Of a stretch of 64,000 nt of DNA, positions 10,796-22,647 are shown in pieces; position 1 is the stretch's first letter; each line of letters begins with the position of its first letter. A program made the position numbers and the translations under genes. The stretch is taken from assembly GCA_025094145.1 (NCBI GenBank), contig JALLLS010000019.1, positions 124,001 to 188,000 of the forward strand, in the 5' to 3' direction. Origin of the DNA: Spinellus fusiger (Eukaryota; Mucoromycota; Mucoromycetes; Mucorales; Phycomycetaceae). Below the pieces are notes generated by a model. That model was not told the DNA's origin, made no database searches, and saw nothing but the letters and a program-made list of their open reading frames with translations.

Positions 10796-11295
10796 TCAAT
10801 AACTATTTGCCGTTGAACGACGAATAGGAACTACGCTATGACCACGTATTCCACGACCCCTTCCTCTTGCTGGAGGATGAGATGTTTAAACCAGTGTTGG
10901 GGGAGTGTGATGTATCTTACCTTGAGCATGCGCTACTGTTGCTCTTCCTCTTTCCAAACCAATACCTCTTCTTTTGAGCACTCCTGGACCCATTCGCTTG
11001 GACATTGGTGCATTTTTAACATGTCTGGAACAATAAAAAAATCAGATATGTGATCCACGAATGTAAACTTGCTCCAATTGTGTTATTCTTCCATCACGTC
11101 CAGTTGCAATAATACCTTTTAATTGAATGTTCATATTATCCTCAGCTATAATAGTCAGTAGATCAAGTAGTAGAATAGACTCCTATCTTTACCTTTTAAT
11201 AACTGGCTTCTATAAAGTTCCCTTGTCTTTAACTCAAGGCTAATAATGTGGCCCTATGCTTTATGAAGCAGTTTGATAAGAACACCGACCGACAT
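10796..11295 (-). pseudogene. SMD3: Broken small nuclear ribonucleoprotein SmD3 gene
   Basis: Minus-strand exons 11193-11295, 10921-11145 and 10796-10869 (two normal GT-AG introns) spell out a SmD3 protein: [67 protein letters not shown], then a RGRGRG tail. SmD3 is part of the Sm ring on spliceosomal snRNAs. Here codon 14 (CAG in relatives) is TAG, and the conserved arginine after RGS-H-I (CGA-like) is TGA. A run of seven T after that stop has one T too many for the frame. Retained introns show it is a duplicated gene copy and not a retrocopy. An intact SmD3 gene must exist elsewhere, because the protein is essential in fungi. Confidence 0.85.
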
Positions 11296-11307
11296 TAGAA
11301 ACAAATA

Positions 11308-11639
11308 AGGTGACCTGACAAAAGTAATAGAACTATTTCAAATGTATATTTCCTTCTTTTTTTATTTATTTATTTAAAAAAGAAAAATAGTTCACACTTT
11401 ATCTTAATAGTGTTATCACCTTGTGAATTCACTAGATAGAAATATAAAACTTCTTTTATGTATTATAAACATTACTGTCTTTATTTATTGAAACTTTCAT
11501 GTCTTTATCTAATGAATTCATAAGGTGATAACACTATTAAGATAAAGTGTGAACTATTTTTCTTTTTTAAATAAATAAATAAAAAAAGAAGAAGGAAATA
11601 TACATTTGAAATAGTTCTATTACTTTTGTCAGATCACTT
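11308..11639. repeat. MITE with about 140-bp inverted arms, TA flanks
   Basis: Positions 11308 to about 11450 and about 11495 to 11639 are inverted copies. The outer ends read AGGTGACCTGACAAAAGTAA on the left and AAGTGATCTGACAAAAGTAA (opposite strand) on the right, each next to TA. The arms hold ATTTCAAATGTATATTTCC and TCTTAATAGTGTTATCACC. There is no coding capacity. The left end is 12 bp from the start codon of the SmD3 pseudogene, so it lies in that gene's former leader or promoter. A relic of the same family is at about 5858-5910. Confidence 0.85.
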
Positions 11640-11709
11640 TAAATAACAATGAGAAAGGACGTTGTAAGTCATACACTTTTGAATAAATACATCACGTGTG
11701 TAATCAATA

Positions 11710-13397
11710 TTAAGTAACTAGCCAACCAGAAGAAACCATCGTCTCTTTGGAGGATTTGCGAGAGATAAATGTCTAGTAACACATGTATATGAATATATAA
11801 CCCATCATAAGATGTATACCTTTGGTGCCTTTGAACTGCCTGACATACAGCCAATACCCTAGACACAGAGCATACTCTATTCAAAAGAACTGTTTGATTT
11901 TAACATAACACTTACCATGCTTTCTGTCACGTGAGCATACCAGAACTCAATGCCTAAAATGAAGATCAGTGGCTGTCTACGAAGCAGTGGACATTTACGT
12001 GTAGATGTGCCTTTTTCTACTTTAATGGTGATGATACCCATCGATTTCTCGTCATACATGCGAAGAAAGGGGGATTCTATAGTAAAGGGTTAAAAGAGAC
12101 ATATATAAAGGCGATGATAATAACATTCTAAAAAAAAGACACACCACACACACTTACTCAGAAAGTCTTTTTCAATTGCCTCGTTCATGGCACACTGAAG
12201 ATCTTCTTGAATTAGTACACGAGAAGCACATTTGCTTGTAAATTGTGTACGCATGATCTGCTCTCCTGTGCCTGATGTACTACATGCCACACCAGGTGAA
12301 GAGTTGGTTGGGTTCTCTGCCCAACAGCCTGAGCCGTAGATAGCAGCCTTCTCGAGATCAACAAACAGATAAGAACAGCTCAACTCTTATTACCTCTCCT
12401 ACACGTCCAGATGATTTCAATGAGATACCTCCACTACTCACACCAGCAGCAATATTTCCCTGTGCATCAATACAAATAGCCCCAACAGTGTCATGTCCAT
12501 AATCTACTGGACTTTCCGGATCAGAAGCAAGTATTTGCATGTGACGAAGATAAGTCTTAACAGAGGCATCTAAACAGTAAGATAATAAGTAGTACTCTTA
12601 GTATCTCACCAGTAGTCTAGAATTCTCATACCAGTTACCAAGGCATTCTCTTTTACAATAGGCATGTCTCTGTCTCTTGCCCACTCAAATGCTCCTTTTC
12701 CTACAAGAAGCCTAGACATTATAAGTTTAGTAGTGTGCATGTCTGCCTACATTGGTGGGATCCGTCCACATGTTAATAGACCTTTGCTGCTTTCTTCCAC
12801 CATCTTTCTAGCTGCCAAGATAGGATTTTTTAAACCAGCCACAGCTCCCACAGCTCCAAAGTCACCCTCTTGTCCACACATCAAACTGGCATCACACTGC
12901 ACTTTCCCATCAAATGTCAAATTGGACCCATAACCTTTATTGAAGATCAGCAACTTTGTTATTTATAAGTAGATAGATAGATAGATATAGATCTATATTT
13001 TATATGAAAGAAAGAGAAAAAGTGCTCCTTGCTGTTCTTATTACTGCTATTTATTTATTTACTTACCTGCATTAGTGATAGGGTCATCCTTGCTCAGTAT
13101 TAAGTATACAATAGTAATAGTATGTATAGATTACCTCTAGGCTCTGTATGGCAGCAGCAACAGCATCTCTTGAGCAGCCATTCTTCTTGAGTAAAAGCAT
13201 AGCTTTCTTGCAGGCTCTACCAATACAATAGAAACTGTCACTCATGTCTCATGAGCTCATGTACCTTGCACATGCAGTTCTGTAGCTCATTTCATTCTGC
13301 CTAGATAAGTAGCCTACACATACCATTGGTATATTCCCATCTTGGATGCCTTACCTGCCCCCACATGCACTGCAATGAAAACAGGCGACTCTGACAT
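11710..13397 (-). CDS. TASP1: Taspase-1-like threonine aspartase
   Basis: This is a type-2 asparaginase-family N-terminal-nucleophile hydrolase. Eleven minus-strand exons: 13355-13397, 13265-13300, 13135-13216, 13067-13088, 12751-12934, 12632-12711, 12394-12569, 12158-12347, 11916-12076, 11820-11858, 11710-11772. Recognisable blocks are FIAVHVGAG at the start, [41 protein letters not shown], then [11 protein letters not shown] with the autocatalytic nucleophile threonine (codon 12487-12489, residue about 175). [40 protein letters not shown] and TFISRK follow. The order and spacing follow human taspase-1 through to its C-terminus, which plain asparaginases lack. The proenzyme would cleave itself before the threonine; taspases cut nuclear proteins after aspartate. 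Exons 1 and 2 do not join in frame by an ordinary GT-AG intron, so a 1-nt lesion, an assembly error or an unusual splice is possible. Confidence 0.85.
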
Positions 13398-13426
13398 GTC
13401 TTTCGAGTGAAGTTGAGTGAAGGAAA

Positions 13427-13455
13427 GGGCGGGGGCAAAAAGGGGGGTGGGGGGA
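13427..13455 (+). other. G-quadruplex-forming motif upstream of the taspase start
   Basis: The plus strand has five closely spaced G runs (GGGCGGGGGC, GGGGGG, GGGGGG) 30-58 bp upstream of the taspase ATG, on the non-template side relative to that minus-strand gene. It stands out in very AT-rich surroundings. Confidence 0.55.
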
Positions 13456-14674
13456 AATGTTATCACCCATCTCCGACGATGACCATTTAAATTTTACATT
13501 GGATGTGAGTTGGGATGAAAGACACAAATTGACAGTGTTCACTGCCATGGAGCAATTTAATTCTATTTGCTATTCAATCTGTTTTATTTTTATTATTTTT
13601 ATTATCTTTTAGATGTAATTATTCTCATATTTAATAGATTGTTAAGAATCCAAAATATAACATATAACATATAAATATAAATAAAAAGGTAGGGGGGTAC
13701 TTGAAGGTATATTTGTCAAGGATACAAGTGTCTAGCTTAGTTGCTATCTTGTATACCTTTCTTTTCTTTTTTCCCTTTACTCTTCAAGGGTAGCTTCTTT
13801 TATTTATTTATTTATCTAATGTAGTTGTACGTAGAGTCCACTAGAGTAGCTCTTCATTGGAACTGTCGCTGTCTCTATTCTCCAGCAAGATGTTTACAAA
13901 GATAAAGCAGCCTACAGATACATTTTAATACTTCAACTACGGATGATTGATTTTATTTTCTATCCTATGCCTTATGATAGCTATCAATCCATGTATTCTC
14001 TAGATTACGTGTTCAGACATTTATTGGATGAATTAGGAAAGATAGGATGATACTATACCCTAAAATACCATTCTTACATTTTTCATTCACGGAAATATAT
14101 TTAAATATCAATGAGTATTTACAGTAAAAAACTGAGGGGACAGAATTACACATAAAGAGGATGGAACATGTCAATAAATAGTCGGGCTATAAAATATAAC
14201 CATGGCTCTGATTGGTAAAGATGTTTTAAAAAAGACATTTTTCATTATTAAGATAAGATGTTATAATTCCTATCTGCCTATCTTTGCAATAAACATTGAC
14301 TTTTTTTCAATTGAAGAGTGTTATCTTTGATATGAAGATCAAAGATATCTGGTCTGTTAAATTTTGAATAGAGCTCTGCTCTTTATTCATTCAATTGATG
14401 ACTTGTTTTATATTATCTTATTGATACTGCTTTTGCTAACTTATGATATAATCACCACATCTTAAAGACACTATTGTTTTTAGAAAAAAAAAACTGCCTG
14501 ACTTTGACGGTTTGCCTTTCTATTTCCAGCTGGCTTCTCCACTAGAGATCTCACTATCTATAAAAAGAAAGTGGTTTATGATAAAAGTTTAAAATTGGAT
14601 ATAAAAAGAAGAGATATGGATCAAATGATAACTCATGAACTGAGTTTATTGTTTAATATAATATGTTATCCGTA
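13456..14674. other. Intergenic AT-rich DNA
   Basis: I see no gene, repeat pair or clear signal here apart from short TTTA and ATTT runs. Confidence 0.4.
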
Positions 14675-15189
14675 CACTATTCTCGGAAAATATTGAGTTT
14701 TTTTTTTTCATTTGAAATAAGTTTGGGACAAAAGTTTAAAAATTAGAATATAGATTGAAGAATGATTGGGACAAAAGAAAAGATGAACACATAAAATATA
14801 AAATAAAATTGAGACATTTTTAGGATCTAAATTTTACAATGAACATCCAATAAGTAAAATATAATAAAACAGTTCTGATTAATTACAAAAAGTTAGTTAA
14901 AGAGTGAGATTCCTTTAATAAAAGAAACTTTATATTGAGTGATCCAATGTATATTTTTGGTTACTATGTATTAAGATGGGATGCTTGTCTAAATCATAGA
15001 TCTTATTTAATAAAGAATTTATTTTGAGATAGTTGATACAGTGGGATTTTGCTTTCATCTTTCTTCAAATCTTGTCTCAAACTTATTTCAAGAAATGTCT
15101 CAATACTTTGCGAGAATAGTCAACTCACAGTATTTGCAGTAAGACACTGCTTGAGAACTGTGTATTATAGAATCCATAAAGTTAGCTCT

Positions 15190-15330
15190 AGTCATCATCT
15201 GGGCTTGAGCTTATTACAAGACACAAGACACTCTTCTGTTATTAGTGAATTGAGTGGTCTTCTCATATCAATGTTTTGTGTTCTTTTCTTCAACAATATC
15301 AATGGTGTCTATAGCATTCATCTATGAATG
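15190..15330 (+). repeat. Internal relic of the CACACC-terminus repeat family
   Basis: It carries TCATCTGGGCTTGAGCTTAT and ACAAGACACTC in the same order as 63310-63400, and in inverted orientation to 55900-55960. This is a third, older copy of the family's internal region. Confidence 0.55.
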
Positions 15331-15945
15331 GCTATACTATTAGAGCAAGCAACTCTATTCAACATATTTTTACAAACAATACCGTTTAATGGTGATATAT
15401 TCTATAAAAGGAATTATTATATTGGACACCGATGTCTTTTGGTTTAAAACAGCGCAATATAAAATGGTAGTATCACTGCTTAAAAACTAAAAGAAATCCT
15501 TGGGTGTATTTTCATTTACAAAGAAAAAAGATAAAAAAGAATCAATAAGAAAACAATCTAAAAAGCACTTACCAATGATAAATAGCTTTTTTTTTATATT
15601 TTATATTTTCATTGATCTGTAGAATGGGTGGATAGACGTCACCTATTCGCATGGACGGCTGTGGAAGACGTGGGATATGATAAAGTTGCTAAAAGTATTT
15701 ACAGTAATGGAATGTTTCAGAAGAATAGTAAATATAATAGCCAATTGCACATTTCAATAAAAGAAGAAGAAGTCAAAGCAAATACTTGGATTCCTTAAGT
15801 AGGGTAGTTTAGGCCCAAAGTCAAGTTAAGTTGTTGGTTCTTGCTCTGTTCCTGTTTGTTCTCTTGTTTGTCCGTTTCGTTTGTCCGTTATTAGAGAAGG
15901 TCGCCGTTACCTGTTCTCTCGTGCTCCTGTAGATCCCGTACCAAA

Positions 15946-16191
15946 GTGTCCTTCCCAGATTACCACTCCCATAGTCCTTTCAACCCTCTAAGCCAAGTTC
16001 TCCCCGACACACCGCCCTTTGCTCGCCAACCCCCCACATATACAATAGCAGCCAGCCTTCCCCGAGGTCCCGCGAGTCTCAAGACGAACCCCGTTGCCCA
16101 ACTATACAGATCTCTTAAATCTATCATGGACCAGATTTTATTGGATGATAAAGGAAATCTTTGCAACAAGAAAGGTGATCAAGTTGAATAG
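15946..16191 (+). pseudogene. Coding-like remnant inside the TIR element, unrecognised
   Basis: An open frame of 81 codons starts MSFPDYHSHSPFNPLSQVLP and ends SIMDQILLDDKGNLCNKKG. It has clearly higher GC and a protein-like composition against AT-rich neighbours. Downstream, further protein-like pieces are separated by stops, for example MIKGPTPQFTDSQMMKSTFY and RSLCCLVYKKRKSHVFIL near 16630-16760. Together they look like one decayed gene carried by the element. I do not recognise the family; it may encode an element protein or a captured host gene. Confidence 0.4.
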
Positions 16192-17401
16192 TCACTCAAA
16201 GATGTAAGTTATTAAGACATCTCCATGGACCCTAAACCACCCGAAAAACCAATAAGATCTAAACATAATAGAGTCCAGTCAATGATGGACAAGTAGTGAT
16301 GGAGAAGAACAGTAAGTTGAACGAAATCCAAAGACTCGACACTTATAAAGTCGTATAGATTCATCTATAGTTATATAGTGTATATGATGTATGAGAAGAA
16401 CAGGAGTACTATTGCCGCAGCCAAAAGAATCCGGAATCCTATAGCGTATGGCCTAGACTTAGAAGAAGACTGACCAGGCAGGAGATAAAAGAAAGTCAGA
16501 AACTGGCAAGAAAATTAAAATTAAAATTAAAATTAAAAAAATAAAAAAATAAAAAAGACCCTCTGCTTTTACAAAAGAGCACAAGGGGGCTTCTGATCCA
16601 TAGGATGAATGAGCTGTCTTCTTGGATGAGATGATAAAAGGCCCAACACCTCAGTTTACCGACTCACAAATGATGAAATCTACATTTTATGAGTTTGTTA
16701 CAAACAAGTACAATAGGTCGCTCTGCTGCTTAGTCTATAAGAAGAGAAAGAGTCATGTTTTCATACTCAGACAGTAGCAGAAACCACGACCCTACTCGGA
16801 GATATGGCCCAAATAGTATAGCAAACAGTAAAGACGCCTAAATGTTCAGGCTTAAAATAAAAAAATAAAATAAAAAATAAAAAATAAAAATAAAAATAAA
16901 AACAAAAACAAAAATAAAAACAGCTGGCAGCTCTTCACAGACACTAAGAAATGGGGGTGCTAATGTTATCTTGAATTCAAGGATAATCCTATTGTGATGA
17001 ACAACGCCCTCAATGCATAAGCCTATGGATAGATAGAAAGTGGATAGACAGAAAGTGTATAGCGTTGTGTATCTCTTTCTCAGTCTTCCACTGAGTTAAG
17101 CTCAAGAGAGAGACACTGTTGGCTTGGAAAGCAATGGTCTCAAGGATCCAAGGTGCTTACAATAAAGCTCTTATTGGCGATCTTTGAAGTTTCTGTCACT
17201 ACTCCTTGTCAGAGTCCGATGACTGCAAGAATTGTGAACCCTTTTAGTGCTTTATTCACTTTGCTCACTATTAATATTTTTTATTTTTTTTGCATTCTTT
17301 ATTGAATAGGCCAACACGTTATGACGTGCGGCACTGCTCACTATTAATAAATAAAATCATAAGCAGGTTTTTTTGTGAATAAATAATTTCCGAAAATAGT
17401 G

Positions 17402-20400
17402 TAATAAGGATAACAATGGTAATGGCACTAGTGACGTACATTTAATAAAGGATGATTAAAAACTACACTACAAGTTCAGTCTCCATGCAAAACAAGAGAG
17501 AGTCTCCTTTCTTTAAATATAAAACCTAAGCTAGAGAGTCTTTCATGTCGTGTCCAAGACCTTTTATTCATAGCAGAGAAGGCTTTCTTTTTTCTTTTTT
17601 CTTTTTTCTTTTTATCTTTTTTATCTTTTTATCTTTTTTTCTAGTCTTTTCTCATACTGCCTCATCACTTTAGAATAGAGTTATAGAGTGTTTCCTATTT
17701 CTAGTAAGAACAATGTCTCTGGCATAAAGAGATATCACATTATACTATTCTCGCTTCCTTACTATCATGGTAAAGTGGCTGTGCGCCTTATTTCAGTTTG
17801 AAGTCAGTAGAAAGCATGTACTTTATTTTTGTTTGTTTGTTTGTTTGTTTGTTTGTTTGTTTGTTTGTATGAAAAAAGAAAAAAAGAAAAAAAAAGTTAA
17901 AGTATAGTTATATTAATAGAGTTAAAAAGAGACACACGAAAAATGCACTCAAAGTATTCAATAAACGCTATGAGAGTATTTGAACATTGAGCATTTGAAT
18001 GTTCTACAAATAGCTATAGGATTTTAAAATCATCAACTGTCAGTGCGCCGTGACACCTTGTCGGTATTCATCCTGCATTTATTACCCTACAGCTGCTATT
18101 CTAGTGTACCATGAAAAAGCATCTGATATTTGATGGCATTTTATTTTATTTAAAAAAAACCCCCCTTTGCTCTAGTCATATTTGAATTAGTTTATTTTTA
18201 CAAAGAAATAAAAGAAAGAAAATGGGTAGCTGAACCATTGTAAGCTAATGCTTGTGTACAATGACTAGCAATGGTAAGAGATTTTGTGATCCAAACCATC
18301 AAGTCATTTAGAATCTAGATGCAGGATCATTTCTACTTTATTTAAGGGTTTGTTTATGAATAAAACAATAGTAACATGTGCATGATATTAAAAAATAATA
18401 GAGTACGATACATACGAGATGCAGCTATGATAAAATGGAATACAGACGCTCTAGAGATGGACTCTTTCTTTTCCCCCTACCCCCCTTCAAACTTAGATTT
18501 GTACTTGCTGTCAGTGGCAGTGATAATAGCAACATGAATGAATAGTAACAAGAAGAAGAGAAAAAAAGAGATTCTAAATATATATTGATATAAAATATAG
18601 ATAAAAGAACCTATGATGATTGGACAGCAAACAAGGCGTCAGATCCTGGCACCTTGTTTGTATTCCATTACCAGTGATAGTTGTATTAGGCGGTGGTTTG
18701 CCATGTGAATCGGGAATTGAGAAGTCTATTCAATGTCAGTCTGTACAGACCAAAAGTATATTGGCTGCTCTAACCATCTGCATGCCTCGAGTACAAAGAA
18801 AGAATAGAACAAAAGTAGCCCACTTTCTGTGTTCTTTTAACGAAAGTATAGCTTGAGGAGATGCATAAAAGCGGGAACTCTCTTTCTTTCTCTCTCTAAA
18901 TATACATATTTATATATCTATCTTTATATTTTAATATTTTCTTTGATAGCCCTGTTGTTGTATTGCCTTTATTTGTTCAGGATCATAAAATGTACGTTAT
19001 TCTTTCTCTTTGTGGACACACATAAGCACAGACACACGTACTCCCGACCTATCTCCACTCCAGAGACTCCAATGGTTCCCATGTTTTTATTTGACTGTTT
19101 TAAAAATAAAAAAATAAAAACATCTTTGCTATTCGATCGATTTTTATACCACACAAAGTGAATAGCATTCTTGTGTCTACTGAAACTTATTTTTAACTTA
19201 TCATCGTGGTCAGTATTACTTGGTGTGAATAAAGATTTATAAATATAAAACACACCTCATACCTAATGTCTAGAGAACCAAGAAGATCTTTTTTTTTTAG
19301 CTCTGTTTTCTTATATTTATTATTATCTATCTACACTACACGACTCTAAAAATAAAAGAATGTCAAACATCAAGTTACATTTATGTTAACCTTGGTTGCG
19401 ATGGCTATCAATTTGCAGACACCACTACACCTTTTTATTTTCCCCATCCATGACTAGCACCAACGTTGAAATGACTAGCACATTTTCTTTGGCAATATCT
19501 GTGCCATTTCTAAAGAATATTTTCACAAGACACCATCAGATCTTGAAGCAGAGCCACACTAAAATCCTAGCAAGCCACTGACACTCCTGTGACAAGTGTC
19601 AGATAGTTGGCTCGTGAATGGTTGATTCTATATAAATATATCTTTGGTATGTTTTTGTAATCCTCCGACAAGTAGTATAAGAATAGACCAGAGGCTGTAC
19701 CAACAATAAATGATAGAGAAATAAGAGAAATAAGAAAAGAGAGAGTATTTCTTCGTCATGGATAGGGTAAAGATGCTTCTCTTTTCAGTGAAAAACATAA
19801 AAACATAAAAACATAACTCTTTTTTTATTATTATTATTTTTGCTCTTCGGATCTAATACTATTTATAGAATAAGATTTGACTGCATACATATGCCTCTCC
19901 ATTCATACACTCCATACGTATCTAGAGAGACTCAAGCAGTGGACCTGCTGAGGCATGAGCAGAATGAAGAATGAAGAATGAAAGGAAAAGAAGGTATCTA
20001 TTTTTCATTTACTTTGTTTTTGTTGCTCCCCACGTTTCTGCTGTTATGATGAATAGATCACCTGCTATTTGTGAGTTAATGATGAAACCCTCCTTTTTAA
20101 TTTATTATTATCATAAGAGGTCCATCTACACACAAGGCAAACAATTAAAAATAGAGGCTGAATGATGTAAGTTTCATTCACAAATGCATGAAAGAGAGGG
20201 TATAAGTGGGTATAGGTGGGTATATTTATGGCACTGTGGTGACTCGTGATTGCTGTAGAACAGAACAGGTAATACACCTCTTTTCACTTTACTGTAGTTT
20301 CCTCTTCCCCAGTCTCCTTGCAATGATGGTACTGTTTTCATGAGATGTCCAAAGTGTCTCCTGCCTCTTACCTTTATTCTATGTATATATTTTACTTTTC

Positions 20401-22647
20401 TCTCTTGGCTCAAAGTAAGAATGTGGCCTAATTAAAATAATGTGTGTGTGTATAAATATATATAAAAGGCTGCAATGAGAATAAGGAAAAGAAAGAAAGA
20501 TGGACCTGACCACAGTCTAGTTAATGTTATTGCATAATGCAGAACGCAGGATGTGTCAATGCTTTGAGTTCAAAAAATAAATAAACAAATAAAAAAGAAT
20601 CCTATCCTTCAAGAACACCAAGAGAAAGAGGACTGTCTATACTCCAGTGTCTCCAGACTGAATGAAATCAAAAGAAGACGGGGGCTGCCACCAACAAACA
20701 GGGTGTCTGCTCATCTGTGCCTCCACTGAATGGGATCTGCTGCAAAAGAGTGTTTATAAATGTCCTCCAATGAGGCAATAGACATTTCCATTTTATATGA
20801 AAACAAGTCTATAAAGTGATCTCAGAGATAAATAGCAAAGATGGACAGTCTCTTTCTCCTTCAAAATGAAATCACAATCATAGTCTACATCTTTGTCATG
20901 GCGAGTGATATCAGAGGGCGGTCTATGGTTTAGTATGGAAATAAGAATGGATCTAGACCTTTTGGATGTTTATTACATAATACCATAGTCAGGCCAAGAA
21001 AGCCAAGGCATGCTACGAATGGCATGGCTAGTAGTGTATGCAGGCATCCTTCCTAGCCATCCTTCCTAGCCATCAGTGTGTTCCTGCTGCTCCACTGCAC
21101 TTTGTTCAGGTATTTTTAACTATGGACCTGTGCATTCATTGTCAATAAGAAGAATGACAATGTCTCTTTGAATCAGCTTAAAGATGAACATTGCATTTCT
21201 TCTTATTCTACCTTGCATCCTTCCCATTCTTATTATTTGTGTTGGAATAATAAGAGTAAGAATGGAAATAAGCATGGTAGACCCACACATCACATGCGAT
21301 CTACACAGCCATGATGAATCAATACAACTGCTCTTAGTAGCTTGAAATACGCGCAAATTAATAGCGCTTTGTCAAAATAGAGTGATTCGGAATTTATAAA
21401 CAAAAAGAACGAGACATTGAAGCAAACAAACCGAGCAAAACCGACGGGGGATTCAATGAGAGAAGTAGAGAAAGAAATGGGGGGTAACGAGAGAAGTAGA
21501 GAAAGAAATGGGGGGTAACGAGAGAAGTAGAGAAAAGTGGAGAAAAGTAGAGAAAAGTAGAGAAAGAGGAAATTGTATTTTGGGGGAGAGAGAAATAAAA
21601 GAACAATGGGGGGAGAGAAGTATATAAAAAGGTAAAGTGAGGTAAAGTGAGGTGAATGGGGGGAGAGAGAAGTATAAATGGGGGGGAGAAGTGGAGTTTA
21701 TGAAGTAGAGGGGGAAGGGGGGAAGGGGGGAGGAGGAGAAGGAAATGAAAGTCAAAACAAAAGAGCAATAGATGGGGGGTGGGGTGGGGGTGGGGGTGGA
21801 GAAGTAAGGTAAAGTAAAGTAAAGTAAAGTAAAGTAAAGTAAAGTATAGAGTAGAGTAGAGAATAAAAAATTAAAAAGAAAAGAAATAAAAATCAAGTTG
21901 AACCACCTGGATGAAAAAGGCAATCCTCAATGAACCGGACAGCTCCGGACCTGCATTACTGTTTCTGATCGTCACCATAGTAGAATGAAAAAGGACAATG
22001 TACTCTCTATAGGCTAGAATAGGGTCAGACTGTTCAATTTGTAACAATAAAATAAGTTAAAAGGTGAGACCCAAAGTAAGAAATGATGCTAAAATAAAGC
22101 CTCTGCCATGTTTCATTTAAAGTTTATCATTCCCTATTCTACCATTTACTACTGGACACTGACTGTCCTAAATCTCTTTTTGTCCTACCACAAAAATAAT
22201 CTTTTTTGAAACAAATCCCACATCGGACTCTCTTTCTGCTATTATTATACTTACAAATCGAGAATGCTCATTTCAGAAATAGTCTGTTTTTTTGTCTCTT
22301 TTTCTTTTTTATAGCTTGGCTCGAGCGAAGTACTTTACCGAACATTTGGCTTTTTTTTTTTTTTTTTTAAATTGTTGTATTTATAAAGCACCTAATTTTT
22401 CTTTCCTTTTTCTTTCATCTTTTTCATTTTTCATTTATTTGCTGTTTTCACCACTTGCTTCTGCAGTGAACAAACAAGAATACCTACCACTTTACTATTT
22501 CCACCACCCTCCTCAGTATAGACTCTATCTTCTTGTTGATTCTATTTCTATTTCCTTGATATCTCTCATTACAACCATTCTTTACTTTCTACACAAAGTA
22601 AAGCGATACACCTCCACACACCTCCACACACCTACAAAACTACCTCT
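17402..22647. other. Long low-complexity intergenic region
   Basis: No convincing gene is visible over 5 kb. The region contains a (GTTT)n run near 17830-17868, a CTTTTTT-rich stretch near 17589-17640, many short A/T runs and a purine minisatellite at 21430-21850. Open frames such as 18620-18856, 18853-19161 and 22292-22651 are hydrophobic or repetitive readings without domains. Confidence 0.45.
21430..21850 (+). repeat. Purine-strand minisatellite with G-rich blocks
   Basis: About 420 bp of almost pure purine on the plus strand. It starts with 31-bp-type units (GAGAGAAGTAGAGAAAGAAA then TGGGGGGTAAC) repeated in tandem and then varied. It ends with a GGGGTGGGGGTGGGGGTGG block (about 21775-21799) and an (AAAGT)n run (about 21804-21846). 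The minus strand gives long Ser/Phe/Pro-rich frames that are only readings of the repeat. Such asymmetry favours triplex or quadruplex DNA. Confidence 0.75.

Larger units (their letters stand above)
14675..17401. mobile_element. Decayed 2.7-kb TIR element (CACTATT family)
   Basis: The left end reads TA then CACTATTCTCGGAAAATATT (14675). The right end, on the opposite strand, reads TA then CACTATTTTCGGAAATTATT (17401). The 20-bp ends differ at only two positions and both have TA flanks, consistent with one Tc1/mariner-type element of 2727 bp. Inside are a relic of another repeat family (about 15190-15330) and a more GC-rich, formerly coding stretch (about 15800-17200). The end sequence closely matches that of the MITE at 40212-40389, which could be its non-autonomous relative. 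The transposase itself is no longer recognisable, so the link is based on termini only. Confidence 0.55.

Noticed and set aside
12664..12933. 89-codon plus-strand frame
   Set aside because: Antisense shadow of well-supported taspase exons.
19396..19581. Short plus-strand frame as a gene
   Set aside because: No domain, splice support or composition shift; likely chance in AT-rich DNA.
21394..21923. Ser/Phe/Pro-rich minus-strand frames of 124 and 156 codons
   Set aside because: They result from the purine minisatellite, which lacks stop codons on the opposite strand.
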